DNA of 9,534 nucleotides from Gammaproteobacteria bacterium (GTDB lineage: Bacteria > Pseudomonadota > Gammaproteobacteria > Thiomicrospirales > Thiomicrospiraceae): assembly GCA_013153955.1 (NCBI GenBank), contig JAADDM010000061.1, positions 1 to 9,534 on the forward strand, read 5' to 3'. This document shows, one piece after another, positions 1-5,979 of this stretch; within the stretch, counting starts at the first letter, position 1; each line of letters begins with the position of its first letter. Below the pieces are notes generated by a model. It was given only the letters and a program-made list of their open reading frames with translations. It had not been told where the DNA came from and ran no database searches. Both the position numbers and the translations under genes were made by a program.

Positions 1-1079
1 ACGAGGTAAGAAGTAATTTCTGACTCTTGTGGTGCGACCTGTACATTGTCGCTGACCAGCCAGTTATTCATCCATGGCAGCGGGTTGCTACGAGATTCAA
101 AAATAGGCTCTAGGCGAATCGCTTTAAGGCGTACATTGGTGATGTACTCAACGTAGTCTCTTAATATGCTGGCATTTAGGCCAATCATTGAACCATCTTT
201 AAATAGGTATTCTGCCCAGTCTTTCTCTTGCTCAGCAGCCTCTCTAAATATTTCATAAACCGCTTTCTCTTGTTCTTTGGCAATGACAGCCATCTCTGGG
301 TCATCTTTGCCTTCAGCAAGTAGGGTAATCATATTTTGTGTACCCGAAAGGTGAAGGGCTTCATCGCGGGCAATCAATTTGATGACTTTGGCGTTACCTT
401 CCATCAGCGAACGTTCAGCAAACGAAAAGCTGCACGCAAATGAGACATAAAATCGAATCGCCTCTAATACGTTAACTGAAACAATCGTTAGGTAGAGTGC
501 GGTTTTAATCTTTTTACGGTAAGCATCATCTTTGCTTAAATCAATGGCATTGGCGTACATGTGATTGGTTAGTGCAATAAGCTCATCGTAGTAAAGTGTG
601 ACACTTTCAGCACGTTTTGTAATCTCTTCATTACGTACGATATCATCAAAAATCAAAGCGGGGTCAGAGACGATGTTACGGATAATATGCGTGTAAGAGC
701 GGCTATGAATGGTTTCCGAAAAAGACCATGTCTCAATCCATGTTTCAAGCTCAGGGAGGGAGACCAAAGGTAATAGTGCCACATTAGGCGAGCGGCCTTG
801 TACAGAATCTAATAACGTTTGATACTTTAGATTGCTGATGAAGATATGCTGTTCATTCGCAGGTAGGTCCGCATATTCGGTGCGATCGCTAGAAAGATCA
901 ATCTCTTCAGGGCGCCAGAAAAAGCTTAACTGTTTCTCAATGAGCTTTTCAAAAATTGGAAACTTCTGTTGATCGTAGCGGGCAACGTTAACATTTTGGC
1001 CAAAAAACATCGGCTCTTTTAGGGCATCATTTGGTGAACGACAAAAAGTAGAATAGGTATGTTTATCTTTGCAGCTCAT
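1..1079 (-). CDS. nrdB: Ribonucleoside-diphosphate reductase class Ia, beta subunit (3' end cut by window edge)
   Basis: NrdB carries the di-iron centre and tyrosyl radical that start reduction of ribonucleoside diphosphates to deoxyribonucleotides; it partners with NrdA in the cytoplasm. I translated it by hand: 359 codons are in the window and the last roughly 15-20 residues (the NrdA-binding tail) lie off the left edge. It aligns with E. coli NrdB almost throughout. The iron ligands D91, E122, H125, E206, E240 and H243 and the radical tyrosine Y129 (in [11 protein letters not shown]) are all present, with E. coli spacing (D84, E115, H118, Y122, E204, E238, H241). The N-terminus is about six residues longer than in E. 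coli, and the loop near residues 170-190 is shorter by about ten. An AGGA ribosome site lies about 12 bases before the ATG. The upstream neighbour is divergent, so nrdA does not precede it in the same transcript. Confidence 0.96.
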   Translation of the reverse strand, partial: MSCKDKHTYSTFCRSPNDALKEPMFFGQNVNVARYDQQKFPIFEKLIEKQLSFFWRPEEIDLSSDRTEYADLPANEQHIFISNLKYQTLLDSVQGRSPNVALLPLVSLPELETWIETWSFSETIHSRSYTHIIRNIVSDPALIFDDIVRNEEITKRAESVTLYYDELIALTNHMYANAIDLSKDDAYRKKIKTALYLTIVSVNVLEAIRFYVSFACSFSFAERSLMEGNAKVIKLIARDEALHLSGTQNMITLLAEGKDDPEMAVIAKEQEKAVYEIFREAAEQEKDWAEYLFKDGSMIGLNASILRDYVEYITNVRLKAIRLEPIFESRSNPLPWMNNWLVSDNVQVAPQESEITSYL

Positions 1080-1164
1080 AAAACGGGTCTTCCTAGTAAA
1101 AATTGCGAATGGATGACGCTATTCTAAGCTACTAAAGAGGGCGGAACAAGCACCGTGTGAGGAG

Positions 1165-1195
1165 ATTATAAAACAGGCGTAAGAAAGCATACCAA
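1165..1195 (-). promoter_or_regulatory. Candidate nrdB promoter
   Basis: On the minus strand a perfect TATAAT (1165-1170) is preceded by TTGGTA (1190-1195), a four-of-six match to the -35 consensus, but with a long 19-base spacer. It lies about 85 bases upstream of the nrdB ATG, in the only gap that could hold its promoter. No convincing NrdR box pair was found nearby by eye. This is a consensus match only. Confidence 0.35.
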
Positions 1196-1235
1196 TGAGA
1201 TGGAATAAAGGCCTTTACCCCTTGTAATGTTAAGG

Positions 1236-1259
1236 CTCAACAGCATCAATTCTGTTGAG
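1236..1259. repeat. Perfect 8-bp inverted repeat in the nrdB/receiver divergent region
   Basis: CTCAACAG (1236-1243) and CTGTTGAG (1252-1259) are perfect inverted copies separated by eight bases. No T-run follows on either strand, so it does not look like a terminator. Its place between two divergent genes makes an operator or a transcript hairpin possible. A separate 10-bp palindrome, AAAGGCCTTT, lies at 1207-1216. The rest of the 1080-1390 gap shows no gene. Confidence 0.5.
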
Positions 1260-1284
1260 AGCTGAAGCGACTTTGAACGCGACC

Positions 1285-1313
1285 TTGTTACAGGCCAATC
1301 CTCAAATATGGTA
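1285..1313 (+). promoter_or_regulatory. Candidate promoter for the receiver-like gene
   Basis: TTGTTA (1285-1290) and TATGGT (1308-1313) each match four of six consensus positions and are 17 bases apart, about 50-75 bases before the possible start codons. Both elements are weak, so this is a tentative call. Confidence 0.25.
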
Positions 1314-1390
1314 TCTTAAGAGGTGCATCAAGCCGACTGAGCAAGCATGCAACGTCCAAAACAATGACTAGAATGAAAGGGCTAGAGTCG

Positions 1391-1855
1391 ATGAGCTATA
1401 AAGAGCAGTTGATGGGATTACAGGGCAAGCAGATGGCCATATGTGAACCAGATAGTGAAAAGTTTAGGCTGTTAAATGAATTTTTAAAGCATTATGGCAT
1501 TGAGACGGTTGCACTAAACAGTGTTGAAGCGATGCAGGAAGATCTAGAGTCGCGTCGTTATGCAACCATTAGAGTGTATGTGGCTGTTTTTGTGGCAGCT
1601 GAGCTCATTGAGTCGGTAGAGCCGCTCTGGCTAGAGGTTACCAAAATGAATCCCGGTATTCGGCATACTCCGCTCATTCTCATGGGATCAGAAAAAGCTA
1701 AGTCAGCCATTCAGCCCTTAATTAACAAAGGCTATTTTAGTTTCATCGCCCCTGAGCCTATCTCAGCCAACTTTGTACTGCGGACATTAGGGCGTTTAAA
1801 TCGCTGGAAAGTGATGAAAGGGGATATTACCCCGCAAGCGATTTTAAAAACATGA
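1391..1855 (+). CDS. CheY-like protein with degenerate receiver domain, function unknown
   Basis: A small single-domain protein of 154 residues if it starts at 1391, or 163 from the first in-frame ATG at 1364. I prefer 1391 because AAAGGG precedes it and the similarity begins shortly after, but the start is uncertain. Numbered from 1364, residues 22-145 read like the alternating strand-helix pattern of a response-regulator receiver: GKQMAICEPD, a helix ending near HYGIETV, the strand VYVAVFVA, then TPLILMGSEKA and YFSFIAPEP. The chemistry is mostly gone. The acidic pair is E28-P29-D30, the position of the phosphorylated aspartate holds V or A (VFVAA), and the lysine of the usual KP motif is A129. 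It probably acts as a binding or regulatory module without phosphorylation. No output domain or kinase is adjacent. The family call rests on pattern alone. Confidence 0.65.
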   Translation: MSYKEQLMGLQGKQMAICEPDSEKFRLLNEFLKHYGIETVALNSVEAMQEDLESRRYATIRVYVAVFVAAELIESVEPLWLEVTKMNPGIRHTPLILMGSEKAKSAIQPLINKGYFSFIAPEPISANFVLRTLGRLNRWKVMKGDITPQAILKT

Positions 1856-1860
1856 GGCTT

Positions 1861-1900
1861 AAAAAAACAAAAGGGGGATGTTCTACCAGAGAACCCTTCT
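1861..1900 (-). terminator. Rho-independent terminator of higA
   Basis: Read on the minus strand just after the higA stop, AAGG plus GTTCT (RNA stem from 1898 to 1890) pairs with AGAAC (1884-1880) and CCTT (1874-1871), with an asymmetric bulge, and is followed by TTTTGTTTTTTT (1872-1861). A stem next to a U-rich tract is the standard intrinsic terminator layout. On the plus strand there is no T-run, so it would not stop the receiver-like gene by this mechanism. Confidence 0.6.
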
Positions 1901-1901
1901 G

Positions 1902-2195
1902 TTAAGCAGGCACAAACTCAAGTGGTGTAATTTGGCTTAAATTAACATGTTGTTTAGCCTGCCACAAATCATAATGGTCTTGCATAGAGAGCCAGCTTTC
2001 GGGGGGTCGTCCAATAGCTTTTGAGAGTTTAAGCGCCATCTCGGGTGAAAGACTGCTCTGTCCCTTAATCACTCTACTGAGCGTAGAAGAGGAGACATTT
2101 AGTTGCTTGGCTAAATATCGAATGCTGATGTTAAAAGGCGTTAGATAGACGGCCTGAATAAATGCGCCAGGGTGGGGGGGACTGTGCATAGGCAT
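1902..2195 (-). CDS. higA: HigA-family antitoxin (XRE-type DNA-binding protein)
   Basis: HigA antitoxins bind and neutralise the HigB mRNA-cleaving toxin and repress their own operon. This 97-residue protein has the family hallmarks: PPHPGAFI near the N-terminus (residues 6-13), a helix-turn-helix around residues 25-48 (YLAKQLNVSSSTLSRVIKG), then LSPEMALKLSKAIG (49-62) and the ending SWLSMQDHYDLWQA (67-80). The length is normal and I see no damage. GAGG lies about 12 bases before the ATG. The ATG overlaps the stop of the upstream higB remnant in a TAATG junction, as in intact higBA operons. Because the toxin is truncated, this antitoxin appears to be an orphan. It may still act as a transcriptional repressor or neutralise a related toxin elsewhere. 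A run of seven C on the coding strand lies at codons 5-7. Confidence 0.88.
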   Translation of the reverse strand: MPMHSPPHPGAFIQAVYLTPFNISIRYLAKQLNVSSSTLSRVIKGQSSLSPEMALKLSKAIGRPPESWLSMQDHYDLWQAKQHVNLSQITPLEFVPA

Positions 2196-2347
2196 TAGTG
2201 GTAGTCCTCGTAATTTAGGATGTAAGCATGACCCTCTTTAAACTCAAATGTAATGCGCCAATTAGCATTGACCGTGATAGCATAAATATGGCGGCGGCCT
2301 CCTTTCAGCGGATGGCGTCTGAGTGATGCGCGATGCGCATCATGGTG
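2195..2347 (-). pseudogene. higB: Truncated HigB toxin remnant
   Basis: Reading the minus strand just upstream of higA gives 50 codons ending in TAA. The last roughly 43 match the C-terminal half of HigB/RelE-type toxins: RRHPLKGG, then IYAITVNANWRITFEF, then GHAYILNYEDYH before the stop. Full family members are about 90-95 residues, so roughly the first half is missing. An in-frame TAA at 2348-2350 closes the frame, there is no ATG in it, and only about 15 further bases separate it from the uup stop codon. The N-terminal half therefore cannot be nearby in another frame. The TAATG overlap with higA is kept. The best reading is a toxin gene cut by deletion or recombination. It is unlikely to make an active toxin. 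Confidence 0.85.
2324..2342. repeat. 8-bp inverted repeat at the uup / higB-remnant boundary
   Basis: TGATGCGC (2324-2331), a GAT loop, then GCGCATCA (2335-2342) form a compact GC-rich hairpin about 20 bases after the uup stop codon. It lacks a downstream U-tract on the minus strand. It may slow polymerase or protect the uup 3' end, or it may mark the junction where higB was truncated. Confidence 0.5.
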
Positions 2348-2363
2348 TTAGGTCAAGATATTG

Positions 2364-4331
2364 TTACTCGCCCATTACCTTTGACTCTAAAATCTCCCAG
2401 CGTTCAAACAGTGCTTCTAGCTCAGACTCTTTGTCTTCTAGGGCCTTGAGGGTTGCTTGAACTTTGTCATTGTCTTGCTGATAAAAAGCAGGGTCAGCAA
2501 TCTGCTCTCCTAGGGTTTCAAGTTCCGTTTCGATGGTTTCAATTTCAGCAGGCAGAGCATCATAGGCGCGCTGGTCGTTGAAGCTGAGTTTGACGGCTTT
2601 TTTAGCGGGCGTATTTTTGACTGGCGTAGCAGGTTTAGGCTTTGCTTCAATTTTTACGTCTGCAGTCGGCTCTGAACTCACCATTTTTTTAGGGGTACTC
2701 TCTAATCGAGCAGCTGAGCGTGTGTTGGCATATTTGGCTGGGCGCTGGCGTAACCAGTCGTCATAGCCACCAATGTACTCGTTTACTTCACCTGGCGCAT
2801 CAAATACGATGGAGCTGGTACAGACATTGTTTAGGAAGGCTCGATCGTGACTGACAATTAAGACAGTGCCTTTATAGCTCATTAACAACTCTTCAAGCAG
2901 TTCTAGTGTTTCAACGTCTAAGTCGTTGGTTGGCTCATCCATAATGAGGAAGTTGGATGGTTTGGCAAATACACGGGCTAATAACAGGCGGTTTCGCTCT
3001 CCACCCGATAAGGATTTAATCGGCTGGCGCGCGCGATCTGGAGAGAATAAGAAATCCGCTAGGTAGCCCATAACGTGCTTACGTTGACCGTTAATTTCAA
3101 CAAAATCACTCTCTTCGACGACACTTTCGGCCACGGTTTTATCTTCATCTAATTGTGCACGATGCTGATCAAAGTAGGCGATGTCTAAGTTGGTTCCCAT
3201 GGTAATTGTGCCAGAAGTCGGCGCTTGTTTGCCTAACAGCAGGCCGATAAGGGTTGATTTACCACAGCCATTTTCACCAATAATGCCTACTTTGTCACCG
3301 CGCATAATCACAGCACTGAAGTCTTTCATAATGGTTTTGGTTGGCCAAGCGAAGGTCACGTCTTCAAGCTCTACCACTTGCTTACCAGAGGTGTCAGCAC
3401 GGTTAAGTTGTAGGTTCGCTTTACCTTGCTGAGTACGGCGGGCAGTGCGCTCAAGGCGTAGTTTCTCAAGCTCTCTTACACGCCCTTCGTTACGGGTACG
3501 GCGGGCTTTGATGCCTTGACGAATCCACACCTCTTCTTGTGCGAGTTTTTTATCGAACAGCGCATTTTGCTTGGCTTCATTCTCTAAGGCGGCTGCTTTA
3601 CGCTCAAGGTAGGTGCTGTAGTCACACTGCCAGTTGGACAGTTTTCCACGATCAAGTTCAATGATACGGGTCGCTAAAGATTGCAGGAAAGCTCTGTCGT
3701 GGGTAATGAAGACCAGTGAGCAGCGTACGCTTTTTAAAAAGCCTTCTAGCCACTGAATAGATGGAATATCTAAGTGGTTAGTTGGCTCATCTAATAGTAG
3801 AATCTCTGGTTCTTGCACCAGCGCTTGGGCCAGTAACACTCGGCGTTTCATTCCGCCGGAAAGGTCGGAAAACTCAGCATCAGCTTGGAGTTCAAGTTTA
3901 GAGATAATGGTGTCTACTTTTTGTTGTAGTTCCCAGCCGTTTTGATCTTCAATGCCCTGTTGTACTTGTGTAAACTCCGCCATCAGCTCGTCGCTGTATT
4001 CGGTTTCCATCTGTAGGCTGATTCTGTGGAAGGCTTCAATCAGTTTGCCTGCATTCCCCAATCCTTCGGAAATCACGTGAAAGACTGATCCTGTCATATC
4101 ATGTGGTACTTCCTGCTGTAGCTTGGCAATGCTAATGCCATCTTGCACAATGCGCGTACCACTGTCTGCTTGAATAGAGCCTTCCAACACTTTCAAAAGG
4201 GTCGATTTTCCCTCTCCGTTACGTCCAACCAAGCAGACACGCTCGTTGGCTTCAATTTGGAGTGATGCACCATTAAATAAAGGGGCTGCGCCGAAGCTTA
4301 GTTTCATATCTCGTAAAAATAGCAGTGCCAT
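2364..4331 (-). CDS. uup: ABC-F family ATPase Uup
   Basis: A soluble ABC-F protein with two ATPase domains and no membrane segments. In E. coli, Uup affects precise transposon excision and replication-related DNA transactions and also acts on ribosomes. From the ATG at 4331 (MALLFLRD) it has 655 residues; E. coli Uup has about 635. Domain 1 shows GRNGEGKST (36-44), LSGGMKRR (157-164), LLLDEPTNHLD (178-188) and switch H211. A basic linker follows at about 245-310. Domain 2 shows GENGCGKST (352-360), LSGGERNR (441-448), LIMDEPTNDLD (462-472) and H495. A Lys/Pro/Ala-rich stretch (about 545-582) leads to a C-terminal coiled coil (about 587-653), the part that distinguishes Uup from EttA and similar proteins. 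The frame continues upstream to a TTG at 4424, but those 31 codons look unlike any Uup N-terminus, so I rejected that start. Confidence 0.93.
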   Translation of the reverse strand: MALLFLRDMKLSFGAAPLFNGASLQIEANERVCLVGRNGEGKSTLLKVLEGSIQADSGTRIVQDGISIAKLQQEVPHDMTGSVFHVISEGLGNAGKLIEAFHRISLQMETEYSDELMAEFTQVQQGIEDQNGWELQQKVDTIISKLELQADAEFSDLSGGMKRRVLLAQALVQEPEILLLDEPTNHLDIPSIQWLEGFLKSVRCSLVFITHDRAFLQSLATRIIELDRGKLSNWQCDYSTYLERKAAALENEAKQNALFDKKLAQEEVWIRQGIKARRTRNEGRVRELEKLRLERTARRTQQGKANLQLNRADTSGKQVVELEDVTFAWPTKTIMKDFSAVIMRGDKVGIIGENGCGKSTLIGLLLGKQAPTSGTITMGTNLDIAYFDQHRAQLDEDKTVAESVVEESDFVEINGQRKHVMGYLADFLFSPDRARQPIKSLSGGERNRLLLARVFAKPSNFLIMDEPTNDLDVETLELLEELLMSYKGTVLIVSHDRAFLNNVCTSSIVFDAPGEVNEYIGGYDDWLRQRPAKYANTRSAARLESTPKKMVSSEPTADVKIEAKPKPATPVKNTPAKKAVKLSFNDQRAYDALPAEIETIETELETLGEQIADPAFYQQDNDKVQATLKALEDKESELEALFERWEILESKVMGE

Positions 4332-4376
4332 AATAGGGTTCTTTTTGGTTGGGTGTGTCGAGGGATGGTTTCCTGT

Positions 4377-4397
4377 CAGAGCGAAGCTTGCTGTCTG
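4377..4397. repeat. Imperfect dyad in the uup leader
   Basis: CAGAGC-g-AAG and CTT-GCT-gt-CTG form an imperfect inverted repeat around a HindIII-type AAGCTT core, about 45-65 bases upstream of the chosen uup start. It could fold in the uup leader RNA, but nothing shows a function. Confidence 0.3.
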
Positions 4398-4440
4398 AGG
4401 GAGTGTCCATAAAATTCGCCACAATGTAACAGAGTCGGGG

Positions 4441-4501
4441 GTTTAGCGGATTGCCGACGATCAGGGTCGGGGCTCTTTAGAGTTTGTCTGTCGCGCTAAA
4501 C
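4441..4501. repeat. Nested inverted repeats after the spermidine-synthase-like gene
   Basis: GTTTAGCG (4441-4448) and CGCTAAAC (4494-4501) are perfect 8-bp inverted copies enclosing 45 bases. Inside lie a smaller stem, CCGAC/GTCGG (4454-4458 and 4466-4470), and CTCTTTAGAG (4473-4482). The right arm overlaps the stop codon of the gene ending at 4496. The element could be a branched 3' RNA structure or a small repeat element. There is no T-run, so it is not a typical intrinsic terminator. Confidence 0.45.
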
Positions 4502-5254
4502 TTGAATGCTAAGGATTATATTCTCACTGGATTGAATTGGGTAGGTCTTTACCGTGATATTGTGATGATTTTGTTGCTGTTTTTGCCAATAATTCAATAT
4601 TAGGTCGGTCTGCTGTTTAATCTGCTTATCTTTATGATTCCATAAATTAAAAAGTACCAGGCCTGGTTGTTTCAAATTTTTGAGTAAATTTGCTTGAAAT
4701 TCAGCTGCGGTAAAGTCATTGGGCAGACCCTCTTCATCAAATACATCAATGATAATGACATCATATTCAGACAAGGCATCTGCGATAAACTCCCAAGCAT
4801 CTTCCTGAATGGCTTCAATCTCAGGGATTTCAGGTAGGTGAAAGAATTGATAGGCGATGTCAATAACGGCTTGGCGGAGCTCAACAATATGAATTTGAAT
4901 ATCAGGTTCAAGTGCATTTAGATGGGTAGCGATTGAGCCGCCACCCATGCCGAGCATTAATAGGCGTTTGATAGGCTGTTGTGCATGGCGTGCTAATATT
5001 TGAGCTTCGATGACTTGCTGATACTCAAAAGAGAGGGTCATGGGCGCATTGAAATAGAGGCGACTCTGCTCAACGGGGGAGTCAAAAAATAGACCGCGCA
5101 TTTGGGGCGTATCGACAACTTCTAATAAACCAAACTCGTCGCGTTCACAGTGAATTAAGGTACCGCCATGCTTCTGTTTGGTTTTTAAGTTGAGTGCGCG
5201 TTCAAGGGATTCATCCGTGTCTTTGGGCATCGCGGCCTCTTCGGTGTTAGGCAT
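4496..5254 (-). CDS. Spermidine-synthase-like (PABS-domain) protein, substrate unknown
   Basis: A Rossmann-fold protein of the spermidine synthase / methyltransferase-like superfamily, 252 residues from the ATG at 5254. The nucleotide-binding loop is LLMLGMGGGS (about 98-107), followed by the acidic strand end IVELRQAVI (E125 would contact the ribose of the cofactor) and YDVIIIDVFDEEGLP (about 164-178). The usual spermidine-synthase loop GGGDG is replaced by GMGGGS, so aminopropyl transfer to putrescine is doubtful; methyl transfer or another use is possible. No signal peptide or membrane segment is visible. The ATG at 5254 shares one base with the stop of the upstream thioredoxin-like gene (TAATG), which suggests translational coupling. 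Alternatives are a GTG at 5269 and an ATG at 5230, the latter with a good AGAGG site five bases ahead. Its role with the thioredoxin partner is unknown. Confidence 0.8.
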   Translation of the reverse strand: MPNTEEAAMPKDTDESLERALNLKTKQKHGGTLIHCERDEFGLLEVVDTPQMRGLFFDSPVEQSRLYFNAPMTLSFEYQQVIEAQILARHAQQPIKRLLMLGMGGGSIATHLNALEPDIQIHIVELRQAVIDIAYQFFHLPEIPEIEAIQEDAWEFIADALSEYDVIIIDVFDEEGLPNDFTAAEFQANLLKNLKQPGLVLFNLWNHKDKQIKQQTDLILNYWQKQQQNHHNITVKTYPIQSSENIILSIQV

Positions 5255-5823
5255 TAAGAGGCCGTCCACTCAGCCCACCATAGGCGCAGGCGTAATCCCC
5301 ATTCGGTGGTAAAGCCCACCTCAACAAAAGCCACTTCGCCGTTGGGGGCGATGATGAAATCTGCTGGTACGGCTTTTGCCCCTAATCGGGTGAGCCACTT
5401 GCCATCTAAATCATTAATAATGATGTCTGGATTCATCTCATTCTGTTTGGCAAAATCGAGCAGTTGGTCATTATCTGCTGACTGGGTTGCAATGTTAAGC
5501 ACGGTGTAATCTTTGGCGATGGACTCAATTCCGCCTTTACTGACATCACAAATAGGACACCAAGTGGCCCATACATGAATTAATACCGGCTTGCCTTGCG
5601 CAGTTAGTTGCTGTAAATCATAGTCTTGATAGGTAATGGAATGTACCTTCATCTCTGGCGCTTGACCGCTCACAACGTCGCCCTGCATATAAGGACGAAC
5701 GATTAAAAAGACCCCGATAAAGAATAGAATGGTCAGAAGGTTTTTAATCCAAGCACGGGTCACGTGACGCGCATCTGTTTCGGTGGTTTTTTTTGGGCTG
5801 GGCTGAGGGTCTGTGTTTTTCAA
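5254..5823 (-). CDS. Membrane-anchored thioredoxin-fold protein (TlpA/ScsD-like protein disulfide oxidoreductase)
   Basis: 189 residues. A polar N-terminus (1-26) is followed by one hydrophobic segment (about 28-43, LLTILFFIGVFLIV), then a thioredoxin domain that should face the periplasm. The active site is WCPIC (C89 and C92, inside HVWATWCPIC), and the cis-proline is P153 in AVPADFII. This layout matches TlpA, DsbE and ScsD-type proteins that reduce or shuffle disulfides in exported proteins. WATWCP(I/V)C recalls ScsD, which is linked to copper tolerance, but no scsABC genes are here, so I leave the symbol blank. The start is a TTG at 5823 with GAG about ten bases upstream; no in-frame ATG precedes the membrane segment, and the first internal Met (46) would remove it. 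It is the first gene of a two-gene unit with the spermidine-synthase-like gene. Confidence 0.85.
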   Translation of the reverse strand: MKNTDPQPSPKKTTETDARHVTRAWIKNLLTILFFIGVFLIVRPYMQGDVVSGQAPEMKVHSITYQDYDLQQLTAQGKPVLIHVWATWCPICDVSKGGIESIAKDYTVLNIATQSADNDQLLDFAKQNEMNPDIIINDLDGKWLTRLGAKAVPADFIIAPNGEVAFVEVGFTTEWGLRLRLWWAEWTAS

Positions 5824-5857
5824 GGGCGCATCTCTTTTTGAGTTTATAATGTGGCCA

Positions 5858-5863
5858 ATTATA
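5858..5863 (-). promoter_or_regulatory. Candidate -10 element for the thioredoxin-like operon
   Basis: A perfect TATAAT on the minus strand lies about 35 bases upstream of the TTG start at 5823. No good -35 sequence lies 16-18 bases further up, so the call rests on the -10 and its position in a divergent gap. Confidence 0.35.
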
Positions 5864-5879
5864 GCGTATATCGGCCCAG

Positions 5880-5885
5880 TATAAT
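5880..5885 (+). promoter_or_regulatory. Candidate -10 element for tpm
   Basis: A perfect TATAAT on the plus strand lies 95 bases before the tpm start, in the same divergent gap as the opposing -10 at 5858-5863. The -35 region is poor. A second plus-strand TATAAT is at 5845-5850. Either or neither may be used. Confidence 0.3.
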
Positions 5886-5890
5886 GGCTT

Positions 5891-5914
5891 GTCCGTAAGG
5901 GGGAATGAACGGAC
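5891..5914. repeat. 6-bp inverted repeat in the tpm leader
   Basis: GTCCGT (5891-5896) and ACGGAC (5909-5914) are perfect inverted copies 12 bases apart, just downstream of the candidate tpm -10. The position would suit an operator or a leader hairpin. The arms are short, so chance is possible. Confidence 0.35.
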
Positions 5915-5979
5915 TGCTTTAGAGGGTGTTTAGATGTTTTTGGATAAAATTAAGCGGGATTCAGCAGGAGTAATAGAAT

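Noticed and set aside
1195..1227. Ten-codon plus-strand ORF in the nrdB/receiver gap
   Set aside because: It is too short, has no ribosome site, and shows no sign of selection that I can see.
1347..1367. Six-codon leader reading frame (MQRPKQ) whose TGA overlaps the ATG at 1364
   Set aside because: It has no clear ribosome site, is very short, and the true start of the downstream gene is probably 1391.
2578..2766. Plus-strand open frame inside uup with a hydrophobic N-terminus
   Set aside because: It lies fully antisense to the C-terminal part of uup, has no ribosome site, and is best explained as a shadow frame. The same holds for the other frames opposite nudE, cysQ and the YeeE-family gene.
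4332..4424. In-frame extension of uup to a TTG at 4424 (31 extra residues)
   Set aside because: The added residues do not resemble a Uup N-terminus, and the standard family start MALLFLRD lies at 4331.
4441..4501. Integron attC site
   Set aside because: The outer arms do not match the RYYYAAC/GTTRRRY cores in sequence or order, and there is no integrase or cassette array.
5254..5823. Assignment as ScsD of a copper-tolerance scs operon
   Set aside because: The active-site context is similar, but scsA, scsB and scsC are absent nearby, so only a general TlpA/ScsD-like call is justified.
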